A stretch of 64,000 nucleotides of DNA from Nocardia sp. NRRL S-836. GTDB lineage: Bacteria > Actinomycetota > Actinomycetes > Mycobacteriales > Pseudonocardiaceae. The position numbers and the translations under genes are program-made. Shown piece after piece: positions 42,469 to 50,429 of the stretch; within the stretch, counting starts at the first letter, position 1; every line of letters begins with the position of its first letter. The notes beneath the pieces are model-generated. The model worked only from the letters and a program-made list of their open reading frames with translations, had not been told where the DNA came from and made no database searches. The stretch lies in NCBI RefSeq assembly GCF_001279525.1, contig NZ_LGDY01000125.1, forward strand, positions 124,001-188,000. Reading direction: 5' to 3'.

Positions 42469-44611
42469 ACAGGGTCGGGAACTCACCGACATCGGGCGTG
42501 ATCTTCCGGTGCGGAAGGTGTTCGAGGGTGAGTTCGTGAACGACGCTGCTCCTGCCGAACGGCCTTCGTGGTGGCGGCGGTTCGTGAACGCATGGCGGCG
42601 TTCACCGCGTGTGCCGTTGTGGGCGAAGGACCGTGTTCACGCGGTGCAGGCCGCGAAGGATGTTGTCGTGGCGGTGCTGCGTTCGCCGTTCCGGTTCGTT
42701 GGGGCGGTGGTGCGTGGGCTGGTGGTGGCGTTGCGGTGGTGGCGGTCGTGGGTGACGGTGCGGGACTACCGCGAGGCTGCCGAGCAGTCGGAGAAGCTGG
42801 CGGACAAGTTCGGTGACATTCGCGCGCTGACCCTGTTCCGGTGGAAGGTCACCGGGGCCGTGGCAGCCGTCGTGCCGACGGTGGGTCTGGTGCTGTGGGT
42901 GCTCTACGGGCCGCGTTCGTTGTGGCTCGCCGGTTTGGTCGTGGCGGTGACGTTGGCGGTGCTGGGTCGCCGGAAGGATGGCAGTCCGGGGCGTCGGGCG
43001 GTGCTGGCCGGGCCGCGCACGCTGACGTGGACGCTGGACCCGCAGGTGCTCGTGGACGCGTTCCGGGACGCGAAGCTGATCGGCAAGGACGAGACGCTGC
43101 GCTTGGTCCACCGCGCCACCCGGCATGGCGCCGGGTGGGCGGTCACCGTCGACCTGCCCGCCACCCGCAAGGCGATGGACGTGGTCAAGAACCGCGACGC
43201 GCTGGCCTCCGCGCTCGCCGTGGACGAGATCCAGCTCAACGTAGAGCGCGTCCGGGGCAGCGGCGGTCACGCCGGCCGGGTAGCCCTGTGGGTCGCCGAC
43301 GAAGACCCCTACAGCGCTCCGCCGGTCCGCACGCCGCTGTTGGCGGTGCAGCGGTGGGATGCGTGGCGGCCGGTGCCGTTCGGCACCGACGCGCGCGGGC
43401 GCCGGATCGACCTGCCGTTGGTGTGGACGTCGGTGCTGATCGGGGCGATACCGAGGCAGGGCAAGACGATGGCCGAACGGCTGGCGGCCGCGGGCTTGAT
43501 CTTGGACCCGCACGTGCGGCTCTACGTCGCCGACTTCAAGAACGGAAAGGACTGGAAGGCAGCCGAACAGGTGGCGCACCGGTTCATGGCCGGGGACGAC
43601 TCCGAGCACGTGCTGAGGTTCGTGGACTGGCTCGTGGAGCTCGTGGCCGACGTGCAGGCCCGGTACCGGCGGATGCAGGAGCTCGACGACATCACCTGCC
43701 CCGAGTCAAAGGTCACGCCGGCAATGACCCGCGACATCACGCTGGGCATGCCGATCACCGCCTTGGTCGTGGACGAGGTCCAAATCCCGTTGGAAGACCG
43801 CACGCCGGTGGAGGTGCAGGGCAAGAAGCTCACCGCCGGGGAGTACTGCGGCGAACTGCTGATGTGGCTCGCAAAGAAGGCACCGGCGGCCGGGGTGATC
43901 CTGATGCTGGCGACGCAACGGCCGGACGGCAAGACGATCCCGTCCGGGCTGCGGGCGGTACTCGGATCGCGATTCGCACTGCGAGTCATGGACTGGCGCG
44001 ACAGCAACATCATCCTCGGAGAGCAGATGAACACCCGCGGATACGACTCCAGTCGCCTGCTGCCTTCTCACAAGGGTGTGGGCATCCTGCGCCCGGACGG
44101 CGAAACCCAGGCCGGTGCGGACGTGCTGGCGCTGACGGTGCGCACGTTCTACATGCCCAATGAGGACTGGCGCACGATCTGCGCACAAGGCCGAGCACTA
44201 CGAGAACAGGAAGGAACCCTCACCGGCCACGCTGCGGGACAGGCCACACCGCCGATGGTCGACCGCATGGCCGTCGCAAAGGCGATCGGCGGCGGTGCCT
44301 CTGCCAGTGCCGAACGACTCACGGAGGTCGAGTTGCCAGAGCCACTGAGGTCCGTAGTGGACTACCTCAGCGGTCAAGACGGCCGGGACTTCGTGCCCAC
44401 AGCCGAACTCGTGGAAGCACTCGGCGTTGAACCCAAGAGCTTCGGGCTCGACATGGCGGGGTTCGGCTGTCGGCCCACCCGTGACCGGGTGCTTACCGAA
44501 GACGGGGTGAAGCAGGTACGCGGATACGACGTGGTGGACATCCTCGCGGCGGCCGAACGCGTCCGACGCGGCGCGGTGATAGATCCGGAGGGACCCGATG
44601 ACGACCGCTGA
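42461..44611 (+). CDS. traB: TraB/FtsK-type conjugal DNA translocase
   Basis: About 716 residues. Two N-terminal membrane helices (about 125-165), then the FtsK/SpoIIIE motor with Walker A IGAIPRQGKT (about 325-334) and Walker B ITALVVDEVQ (about 432-441), an arginine-rich MLATQRPDGKTIPSGLRA segment, and a C-terminal winged helix (EPLRSVVDYLSGQDGRDFVPTAELVEAL...). This is the layout of Streptomyces TraB, a hexameric pump that moves double-stranded DNA between mycelial cells without a relaxase. The winged helix reads 8-bp repeats at clt. A repeat cluster follows immediately after the stop. The ATG at 42461 follows GGTGGCGGCG. Confidence 0.92.
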   Translation: MTEQGRELTDIGRDLPVRKVFEGEFVNDAAPAERPSWWRRFVNAWRRSPRVPLWAKDRVHAVQAAKDVVVAVLRSPFRFVGAVVRGLVVALRWWRSWVTVRDYREAAEQSEKLADKFGDIRALTLFRWKVTGAVAAVVPTVGLVLWVLYGPRSLWLAGLVVAVTLAVLGRRKDGSPGRRAVLAGPRTLTWTLDPQVLVDAFRDAKLIGKDETLRLVHRATRHGAGWAVTVDLPATRKAMDVVKNRDALASALAVDEIQLNVERVRGSGGHAGRVALWVADEDPYSAPPVRTPLLAVQRWDAWRPVPFGTDARGRRIDLPLVWTSVLIGAIPRQGKTMAERLAAAGLILDPHVRLYVADFKNGKDWKAAEQVAHRFMAGDDSEHVLRFVDWLVELVADVQARYRRMQELDDITCPESKVTPAMTRDITLGMPITALVVDEVQIPLEDRTPVEVQGKKLTAGEYCGELLMWLAKKAPAAGVILMLATQRPDGKTIPSGLRAVLGSRFALRVMDWRDSNIILGEQMNTRGYDSSRLLPSHKGVGILRPDGETQAGADVLALTVRTFYMPNEDWRTICAQGRALREQEGTLTGHAAGQATPPMVDRMAVAKAIGGGASASAERLTEVELPEPLRSVVDYLSGQDGRDFVPTAELVEALGVEPKSFGLDMAGFGCRPTRDRVLTEDGVKQVRGYDVVDILAAAERVRRGAVIDPEGPDDDR

Positions 44612-44740
44612 CCCGTCACAACCCGTCCCACCGAACCCGGCACCCGTCACACGCCCTGTGACAGCTCAGCAACCAGCACTCACCAGCGGAAACAAGCCGC
44701 CGTGACGGGTGTGACACGTGACGGATGACCCGTCACAACC
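44609..44740. repeat. ACCCGTCAC repeat cluster, candidate clt/TraB recognition site
   Basis: Four exact copies of ACCCGTCAC in both orientations (44611-44619, 44642-44650, 44702-44710 inverted, 44728-44736) plus a degenerate inverted one (44718-44726). The 15-mer TGACCCGTCACAACC occurs at 44609-44623 and 44726-44740. Located right after traB, where clt repeats lie in Streptomyces conjugative plasmids. Confidence 0.6.
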
Positions 44741-44755
44741 ACCTCGGACAGCCGT

Positions 44756-44786
44756 GTGCCGTGCCCTTTCGAGAAGGGCACGGCAC
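44756..44786. terminator. Bidirectional terminator between traB and the DUF5753 gene
   Basis: Perfect 13-bp stem (GTGCCGTGCCCTT / AAGGGCACGGCAC) with a 5-nt loop between convergent units. Confidence 0.85.
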
Positions 44787-44807
44787 CAGCACGCCTTGCG
44801 TCGATCC

Positions 44808-45647
44808 CTACAAGTCGTCGCACTCACGGACCAGGAACGCCCTGGACTCTTCCTCGTCCCAACTCGTCTCCTCAAGCGCGCGAACGAGCCGCCCATAGCC
44901 CGCAACCGCGTCTGCCGACTCAACGAACAGGCTGGAGTTCTCAGCGGCCACCCACACCAACGGCTCGTACTTGGCGAAGGTCATCCGCGTGAACGGTCCA
45001 GCCAGACCCGCATGAGCGCCCAACGCGGCAGGCACGATCCGCACCCGGATGTTCTGCCAGTTCATCATGAACAACAGGTGCAGCAACTGCTTGTCATGGA
45101 CCGCAGGACCACCGATCTTGAGGCGCAGCGCCAGCTCGTGGATGAAGAACGTGCACTGTGCCCCGCTGCGCTGAAGCGCCTCCTGGATCCCGAGCTGCGC
45201 CTGAACTCGATCTTCGACCTCGTCCGACGGCACTGTGGCGGACGCGATCAGCACCGCTCGCATGTAGTCGGCGGTCTGAAGGAAGAGCGGCACCATGTGC
45301 GTGTGCCAGCTGATCAGCGTCTTGGTCAACCGAACATGCTCAACCACTGTCCGAAGCTGTACGGGCGTGCACACACCATGTTGCTGCCACCATCCTCGGA
45401 TGTGCGAGTCCTGGTGAAGCGCCAACAGGTGGGCGAGTTCAGCAGAATCCGCCCGACAGATGCCGAGCAGCGCGGCGGCTTCGAGTTGGCTGACGCCGCC
45501 CTTGCCGTTCACGGCGTTGGACAGTTTGGCCGGGTCCCAGTCGAGCATCTTGGCGACTGTGTGCGATGCCAAGCCCGTGCGTTCGAGGGCCACGCGAAGG
45601 CCTTCACCAAACTCACGGCCACGCGCGGTTGAGACTCGCTTCGGCAT
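44808..45647 (-). CDS. XRE/DUF5753 regulator (first of two)
   Basis: 279 residues. N-terminal helix-turn-helix (about 12-65: FGEGLRVALERTGLASHTVAKMLDWDPAKLSNAVNGKGGVSQLEAAALL) and the DUF5753 (Scr1-type) sensor from residue 100 (LRTVVEHVRLTKTLISWHTHMVPLFLQTADYMRAVL..., AQCTFFIHELALRLKIGGPAVHDKQLLHLL). Such genes are amplified in Pseudonocardiales and Streptomyces and often paired with DUF397 genes; none is seen here. It shares direction with the next XRE gene, 37 bp apart. Confidence 0.88.
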   Translation of the reverse strand: MPKRVSTARGREFGEGLRVALERTGLASHTVAKMLDWDPAKLSNAVNGKGGVSQLEAAALLGICRADSAELAHLLALHQDSHIRGWWQQHGVCTPVQLRTVVEHVRLTKTLISWHTHMVPLFLQTADYMRAVLIASATVPSDEVEDRVQAQLGIQEALQRSGAQCTFFIHELALRLKIGGPAVHDKQLLHLLFMMNWQNIRVRIVPAALGAHAGLAGPFTRMTFAKYEPLVWVAAENSSLFVESADAVAGYGRLVRALEETSWDEEESRAFLVRECDDL

Positions 45648-45684
45648 ACCTGTTTCCTTGCAACGGTTTCTGAGTCGCGGCCGG

Positions 45685-46557
45685 TCAGGACGCGATGTTC
45701 TTGAAGTTCTGCGCGGCTTCCACGATCCGTTCAGTCGTCACGTCTGCCGGAAGCGCCACGTCCATCAACCGCTCGTGCGTATCCACGTAGGGACGCCGCT
45801 CGAACTCGCTCTCCAACCACGTGCAGCCGTGCAGGTGGTCGAGGTAGACCACGGTGTCGAACTGCGTCTCGCGAAACGACAGGACGGAGAAGGAGACGGC
45901 CCCCGCGAACGTGGTCACGTCATCCGGCACGAGGAAGACCTGCACGGCGGCAAGCTCGGCCAGTGACGCCAGCCCGAACAGCTGGTCCGCCATCACCAGC
46001 GCGCTGCCGACTGGCTTCCGCAACACCGACTCACCCACCACGAGGTCCATCCGCAGCGACACGCCGTCAGCGAGCTTCCGCAGAACCTGCTCACGATGGC
46101 TGTCCGGGTACTGCCGGTGACCACGCTCCGCCACGGACTCGACCTGAGCGCCACCAAGCCCGGCCGAGTACTCGGGAGTGCGGACCAACGGCGGCAAGAC
46201 GTCCAGCGCCACGAGCTGCAGGTAGTTCGCCTCGCGCTCGACCTCGGGGTAGGTCCACTCGACACACGGCACACTGCCGCCGGTCAGCAGGTCGAACGTC
46301 CGGGGGTCTCGTGCCCGCTGTGCGCCGTGGAACACAGGTGCCCGCCGCTCATCGTCGATCCCGTATGCGAGCGCAAGCGCTATGACGTCCGTGTCAGTGA
46401 TCAGAGTCAGCCCGTTCTGCATGATCGACGTCTTGGCCGACGACCAGTGCACGCGCTTGCCCACCTCAGACAGGCTCAAGCCGCTTTCCTGCCGCCACAA
46501 CGCAAGCGCGCGGGCAACAGCGCGGTTCTGCAGGTTGGACTTGAAGTTCTTCGGCAT
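45685..46557 (-). CDS. XRE/DUF5753 regulator (second of two)
   Basis: 290 residues with an N-terminal helix-turn-helix (about 15-65: ALALWRQESGLSLSEVGKRVHWSSAKTSIMQNGLTLITDTDVIALALAYGI) and a DUF5753 domain (YLQLVALDVLPPLVRTPEYSAG... LRKLADGVSLRMDLVVGESVLRKPVG... SFRETQFDTVVYLDHLHGCTWLE). Precedes the first copy, so they form one unit. Roles in the element are unknown; they may tie transfer to host growth state. Confidence 0.88.
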   Translation of the reverse strand: MPKNFKSNLQNRAVARALALWRQESGLSLSEVGKRVHWSSAKTSIMQNGLTLITDTDVIALALAYGIDDERRAPVFHGAQRARDPRTFDLLTGGSVPCVEWTYPEVEREANYLQLVALDVLPPLVRTPEYSAGLGGAQVESVAERGHRQYPDSHREQVLRKLADGVSLRMDLVVGESVLRKPVGSALVMADQLFGLASLAELAAVQVFLVPDDVTTFAGAVSFSVLSFRETQFDTVVYLDHLHGCTWLESEFERRPYVDTHERLMDVALPADVTTERIVEAAQNFKNIAS

Positions 46558-46580
46558 AACGCATCCCGCTAGGTGGTGAG

Positions 46581-46617
46581 GGGGAAGCCGACGCGACGTG
46601 AGCCGCGTCGGCTCCCC
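46581..46617 (-). terminator. Terminator upstream of the DUF5753 pair
   Basis: Stem AGCCGACGCG / CGCGTCGGCT extended by GGGG/CCCC across a one-base bulge. It ends the 46675-47126 two-gene unit and insulates the DUF5753 genes. Confidence 0.7.
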
Positions 46618-46674
46618 TGACCAGCTCCTGAGACGGAGTTGAGGCGGAGCTGGTGGTCATGAGTGCTGACAAGG

Positions 46675-46902
46675 TCAGCGAGGCGCCCGCAGCAGGCAGT
46701 TGACGCAAGGCATGCCTTCACCTCGCTCAACCACTTCGGCGGTGCCGCGCTCGATCACAAGGCCGCAGTGGGCGGTAAGACGCTCGGGTGTCACGTCTGT
46801 CGCTGGCATCGAGATCACGTGACAGGTGCGCTGCGACTCGCCCACGTGTCCCGGCAGCAGACGCACGAGCAAGAAGACGGAGCCCTGCACCATCACGATC
46901 AC
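46675..46902 (-). CDS. Small Cys-containing protein of the element
   Basis: 75 residues. GTG at 46902 overlaps the stop of the upstream small gene in GTGA; an ATG three codons later is an alternative. CHV, AHCGL and GMPCVNCLL supply four or five Cys, consistent with a small zinc-binding fold. Similar short proteins accompany regulators in Pseudonocardiales, but I cannot name a family. Confidence 0.6.
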   Translation of the reverse strand: MIVMVQGSVFLLVRLLPGHVGESQRTCHVISMPATDVTPERLTAHCGLVIERGTAEVVERGEGMPCVNCLLRAPR

Positions 46903-47126
46903 CGCCTGACCGAGATCAGGACTTCGGGCGGTGCGCATGGCTCCCGTACGCCTTCAAGGCCCTCCATGAGGTCCAGCAGTTCGTCACGAATGGTGGCCGT
47001 GCGGTGGAGCATCTCGGAGCACCGTCGTACGTAGGCCCTGCCGAGCGCCACGGCGTACAGAGGAGGCAGCAGAAGCCAGAGAAGGAACAGCAGAAGTCCG
47101 GTCTCGTCCCACACCACGACAGCCAC
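46899..47126 (-). CDS. Small membrane-anchored hypothetical protein
   Basis: 75 residues: one N-terminal membrane helix (ETGLLLFLLWLLLPPLYAVALG) and a helical cytoplasmic tail (RDELLDLMEGLEGV). GTG at 47126, or a GTG three codons later better spaced from GGAGGCGG. Translationally coupled to the downstream Cys-containing gene. It diverges from the TPR regulator at 47268, and the shared 140-bp gap holds repeated motifs. Confidence 0.6.
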   Translation of the reverse strand: MAVVVWDETGLLLFLLWLLLPPLYAVALGRAYVRRCSEMLHRTATIRDELLDLMEGLEGVREPCAPPEVLISVRR

Positions 47127-47197
47127 CCGCCTCCGTTGACGTCAGATCAGCCAACATCAGCGTGTCGGACGGCAGATCGGGCGTAAATAACCTGGCA

Positions 47198-47225
47198 GCG
47201 ACCTAAGGCGACATAAAGCGACCTA
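47198..47225. promoter_or_regulatory. 10-bp phased iterons ahead of the TPR regulator
   Basis: GCGACCTA (47198-47205), GCGACATA (47208-47215) and GCGACCTA (47218-47225) repeat with an exact 10-bp period on one helix face, followed by GGCGCTGACATTAGCG at 47234-47249. Likely regulator binding array. Confidence 0.6.
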
Positions 47226-47267
47226 CACTCGTTGGCGCTGACATTAGCGAGACGGAGAGGTCAGCCC

Positions 47268-48419
47268 ATGGGTTCGTCAGAGCGAGGCAGACGGCCGGGG
47301 ACGCTGTTCGGGGAGTTGTTGCGGCAGCGTCACCTGACAGCCGAGCAGTTCAGCCGGCAAGCCGAACTGTTCGCACGGCAACGCGGCATGAAGGTGACGC
47401 TAGGAGCACGCCAGGTTCAGCGCCTGGCGTCTGGCGTCCGGGAGGACGGTCGTCCGCTTGGTCTTCCCCGGCCCGTCACTCAGAGCCTGCTCGAAGAGAT
47501 GTTCAGCGTGTCGATTGAGCGCCTTCTTGCCCCCGTGAAGGCTCCGGCCCCATCGGTCTCCGAAGACCTGGAGTTGCTGGCGCGGATCACCCGAGGAAGA
47601 AATCTCGACCGCGAGACCGTGCGACTCCTTCAGCAGAAGCTCGACCTCACGCGCGTGATTGATCGCCGACTGGGCGCGTCCGGGTTGCTCGGCGAGCTTC
47701 GAGCACAGGTCGAGCAGATGGACGGAATGCTGGATGACGTCCTTGATCGGTCGGTTCAGACGAGCTTGGCCGCGGTCGTGGTCGATGCGTCCGCGCTCGC
47801 CGGATGGCAGTTGCTCGACCAGGGAGATGCAAAGGACGCGTGGGCTTTCTACAACAGGGCTGTGCGGGCAGCGAGGCACGCAGAATCACCCGCGCTTGAG
47901 GCCTATGCGAGCGCTGGCAAAGCGGTCGTTCTGCTCGATCTCGGCGAGACTCAGGCAGCCGTTGATCTGACGGATCACGCGCGCCACATCGCGAGAGGTC
48001 GAGTGCCGCGTCTGCTGTTCTCGTGGCTCACAGCGGGCCATGGCGAGGCGTGTGCCGCGAACGGTGAACACGCGAAGTCCATGAGGGCCTTTGACGATGC
48101 GCTGCGGACTATGTCCGCCTCCGACAGCAGCGAGACCCCGTACCTCGTCTTCGACGGCACCCACCTGTCACGGTGGCGTGGCAACGCCCTTGCTCGACTG
48201 GGAGCACCTGAAGCGATCGACGTTCTCTCCGACGTCCTGGAACGCCTTGACCCCAGTTTCGCGCGCGCCGAGACCGCTCTGAGGATCGACCTTGCTCAGG
48301 TGTTCACCGCGACCGGCGACAAAGACGCCGCAGCCGCGCACGCGGAACGTGCGCGGCTGCTGGCGGCTCAGGTGGGTTCGGTGCGTCAGCGCAAACGGCT
48401 CGCCGCCCTAGTCGGCTGA
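47268..48419 (+). CDS. TPR-containing regulator of the element (Pra-like position)
   Basis: 383 residues. An N-terminal region with helix-turn-helix character (LFGELLRQRHLTAEQFSRQAELFARQRGMKVTLGARQVQRLASG) precedes helical repeats closely matching the 38863-40035 regulator (SRWRGNALARLG, VRQRKRLAALVG). ATG at 47268 follows GGAGAGG by 8 nt. Placed beside the integrase gene (12-nt tail-to-tail overlap), it may control integration or transfer. Phased repeats upstream indicate regulated expression. Confidence 0.82.
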   Translation: MGSSERGRRPGTLFGELLRQRHLTAEQFSRQAELFARQRGMKVTLGARQVQRLASGVREDGRPLGLPRPVTQSLLEEMFSVSIERLLAPVKAPAPSVSEDLELLARITRGRNLDRETVRLLQQKLDLTRVIDRRLGASGLLGELRAQVEQMDGMLDDVLDRSVQTSLAAVVVDASALAGWQLLDQGDAKDAWAFYNRAVRAARHAESPALEAYASAGKAVVLLDLGETQAAVDLTDHARHIARGRVPRLLFSWLTAGHGEACAANGEHAKSMRAFDDALRTMSASDSSETPYLVFDGTHLSRWRGNALARLGAPEAIDVLSDVLERLDPSFARAETALRIDLAQVFTATGDKDAAAAHAERARLLAAQVGSVRQRKRLAALVG

Positions 48420-49694
48420 CTTCTTCGGCTTCCGCTTCGGCATGCGCGACCCGAGCAGTTCGGCTGCCTTGCGGTCGGACGCCGCAACCCAGGCCGCGTA
48501 GACGCGCAGCGTTGTCGCGCCACCGCCGCCGTGCCCGAGACGGCCAGCGACGGTGCGGAGGTCGACACCGGCCGTGAGCAGTTCAGTCGCGGAGTAATGC
48601 CGCAGGGCGTGGATGTGCGTCTTGATCCCGAGGCGTTCCGCCATGTCCTTGTAGCGGCTCGACACGGCGTGCGGCGAATAGGGCGTCGTGGGATCGACAT
48701 TCCGCACGCCGGTGAACACGTACATGTCGTCGGTCAGCTCAATCCCGAGTTCGGCGAACCGCTGCTCGCATCGCTGCCGGTGCTCCATCAGTAGAACCAC
48801 GGTCTCCGTGTCGAGCGCGATCCGACGCATCTGATGGGTTTTGGTGTCCTTCTCCTTGCCCACGCCGCGACGCAGGGTGTAGCTGCGGCGAACCTCGATC
48901 ACGCCTTCGTCCAGATCGACGCGAGACCACTTCAGCGCACAGATCTCGCCGCGCCGCACACCGGTGGTCATCACGAGCCACACCAGCGTTCCCCAGTCGT
49001 CATCCATGACGAACGCTTCCTCAGCCAAGCGGGCGGCTTCAGCCGAGGACGGCGGATCAGGTTGTGGCGGCTTCTGAGCCGGTTTCTTCGCCACCTTGGC
49101 CGGGTTGCTCGTGACCCAGTCCCAGCGGACCGCCGCGTTCAGAACACCACTGATGATCGAGTGGATCTGCCGCACGGTCGAAGCGGCCATCGGAGAGCAC
49201 TTGTGTGCTTTGCACTTCGACTCCTTGCAGTCGTGCTCTCCGGCTGCCTTGTGCTGCTCCACGAACGGCTTGCCATCACATCGCGTGCGACAGCGTCGAA
49301 GATCCGCGTAGAGGTTTTCGAGCATCCGCGCGGTCAGCTTCTTCACCTGCACCCTGCCGAGCGCGGGACGAATCGTGCGTTCGATGTACCCCTTGTAGCC
49401 GTCGCGCGTGCTGTCCTCAAGATCAGAGGTCCGCAACCACTCGTCGACAGCGTAGGAGAACGTCACGGTGGTGCTGGCTGACTGCTGTGCGTCGACCTCA
49501 GCCAGCAGCCGCGTCTGCACTTTGTCAGCAGTTTTGTAGGCCGCTTTGTCCGTCCCCCTCACCGACTCGGTGAGATAGACGTCCTTGTTCGTCACCGGGT
49601 CCTTGCCCGCGAACACGCGGACCTGAAGCGAGTTGCCGCGAACGCGGATGCTGCCCCGTGTCCGGCGGTCCTGCGAGCCGTCTGCCCTGGTCAT
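48408..49694 (-). CDS. int: Tyrosine integrase of the element
   Basis: 428 residues. SAM-like arm/core-binding domain (about 75-200, with a Cys/His-rich insert CRTRCDGKPFVEQHKAAGEHDCKESKCKAHKC) and a catalytic domain with Arg in TGVRRGEICAL, a Lys after the beta-hairpin, HALRH (His and Arg), GRLGHGG (His) and Tyr in LRVYAAW. All tyrosine-recombinase residues are present. It lies 78 bp from attR and the target tRNA, reading away from it, as in pSAM2-type elements. The Cys-rich insert could bind zinc. Confidence 0.95.
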   Translation of the reverse strand: MTRADGSQDRRTRGSIRVRGNSLQVRVFAGKDPVTNKDVYLTESVRGTDKAAYKTADKVQTRLLAEVDAQQSASTTVTFSYAVDEWLRTSDLEDSTRDGYKGYIERTIRPALGRVQVKKLTARMLENLYADLRRCRTRCDGKPFVEQHKAAGEHDCKESKCKAHKCSPMAASTVRQIHSIISGVLNAAVRWDWVTSNPAKVAKKPAQKPPQPDPPSSAEAARLAEEAFVMDDDWGTLVWLVMTTGVRRGEICALKWSRVDLDEGVIEVRRSYTLRRGVGKEKDTKTHQMRRIALDTETVVLLMEHRQRCEQRFAELGIELTDDMYVFTGVRNVDPTTPYSPHAVSSRYKDMAERLGIKTHIHALRHYSATELLTAGVDLRTVAGRLGHGGGGATTLRVYAAWVAASDRKAAELLGSRMPKRKPKKSAD

Positions 49695-49772
49695 GACCTC
49701 ATGGTCAGCCCACTGTCAATGGACAGCGCCATGGACAAGCGATCACTTCAAGATCTTGAGAAGCCACGTATT

Positions 49773-49831
49773 CGCAGGTCAAGTTGGTGGGGCAGGTGGG
49801 GCTCGAACCCACGACCTGACGGATTATGAGT
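49773..49831. repeat. attR: 59-bp direct repeat within the tRNA gene
   Basis: Identical to 35727-35785. It covers the tRNA 3' part from two bases before the anticodon through CCA and 12 bp beyond, so the element supplies a functional 3' end. Confidence 0.93.
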
Positions 49832-49862
49832 CCGCTGCTCTGACCAACTGAGCTACTGCCCC
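49785..49862 (-). tRNA. tRNA with CAT anticodon (elongator Met or Ile2)
   Basis: Acceptor GGGGCAG/CTGCCCC, D-arm GCTC-GAGC, anticodon stem GCGGA/TCCGT with loop CTCATAA (anticodon CAT), T-arm GTGGG-TTCGAGC-CCCAC, discriminator A and an encoded CCA (49785-49787). Either elongator Met or lysidine-modified Ile; loop sequence alone does not decide. Integration target of the element. Confidence 0.93.
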
Positions 49863-49967
49863 CGTCGCAGCGGCCGTCCGACCGGCTCACACCGCGTGAG
49901 GCAGGATACCGATCACGCCGATCGGGCCTTGCGCGCCCCCGTGGCGAGCGCCACATAGGCTGCACGC

Positions 49968-50429
49968 GTGCGTTTGACCCTCCGCGACTTCACGCCGGCG
50001 GACGAGGCCGAGGTGTTGCGGCTGTTCGCCGGCTGCGATGACTGGTTCCAGGCTGTCACGGGGCATCCGTCGGGGCCGGGGGACGTGCAGGGGTTGTTCT
50101 ACGCGTTGCCGGAGGGGGCGGCGTTCGAGCAGAAGCACCTGCTGGTCGCCGAGGCGGAGGGGATGATCGGGTTCGTGGACCTCGTGGTCGGCCACCCGGA
50201 GGCCGGGGAGGCGAGCGTCGGGTTCTTCCTGGTGCCGGAGGACCTGCGGCGGTGGGGGATCGGCAGTGAGATGGTGCGGGCGTTGCGGGAGCGCTTTCCC
50301 GCGGTCACGCGGGTGCACGTGGCGCTGAGCGACTTCAAGCCGGGCAACGAGTTCCTCAGGGCGATGGGGTTCGTGGCCGACGGTCAGCGTGCGGTGCTGG
50401 AGCTCGCGCCGAGGTCCGCGGGGCGGTAG
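49968..50429 (+). CDS. GNAT-family N-acetyltransferase
   Basis: 153 residues of the GNAT fold. Strand/helix pattern with the acetyl-CoA loop as EDLRRWGIGSEMVRALRERF (Q/R-x-x-G-x-G/A equivalent, about 86-100), and AEGMIGFVDLVVGHPEAGEASVGFFLVPE for strands 2-4. Substrate unknown. GTG at 49968. Its 3' end overlaps the convergent MpaB-type gene by 46 nt. Confidence 0.85.
   Translation: MRLTLRDFTPADEAEVLRLFAGCDDWFQAVTGHPSGPGDVQGLFYALPEGAAFEQKHLLVAEAEGMIGFVDLVVGHPEAGEASVGFFLVPEDLRRWGIGSEMVRALRERFPAVTRVHVALSDFKPGNEFLRAMGFVADGQRAVLELAPRSAGR

Larger units (their letters stand above)
35727..49831. mobile_element. Integrated AICE-like element in a tRNA gene (about 14.05 kb)
   Basis: Bounded by a perfect 59-bp direct repeat, with a tyrosine integrase reading away from the intact tRNA at the right end. 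It carries excisionase-like, WhiB, membrane, TraB/FtsK translocase, Nudix and XRE/TPR/DUF5753 regulator genes, all typical of actinomycete integrative and conjugative elements such as pSAM2. A cargo gene of clearly lower GC sits next to attL. No RepSA, RepAM or Prim-Pol type initiator is recognisable, so replication functions are absent or novel. It replaces the tRNA 3' end and so keeps the tRNA gene intact at attR. Confidence 0.9.
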
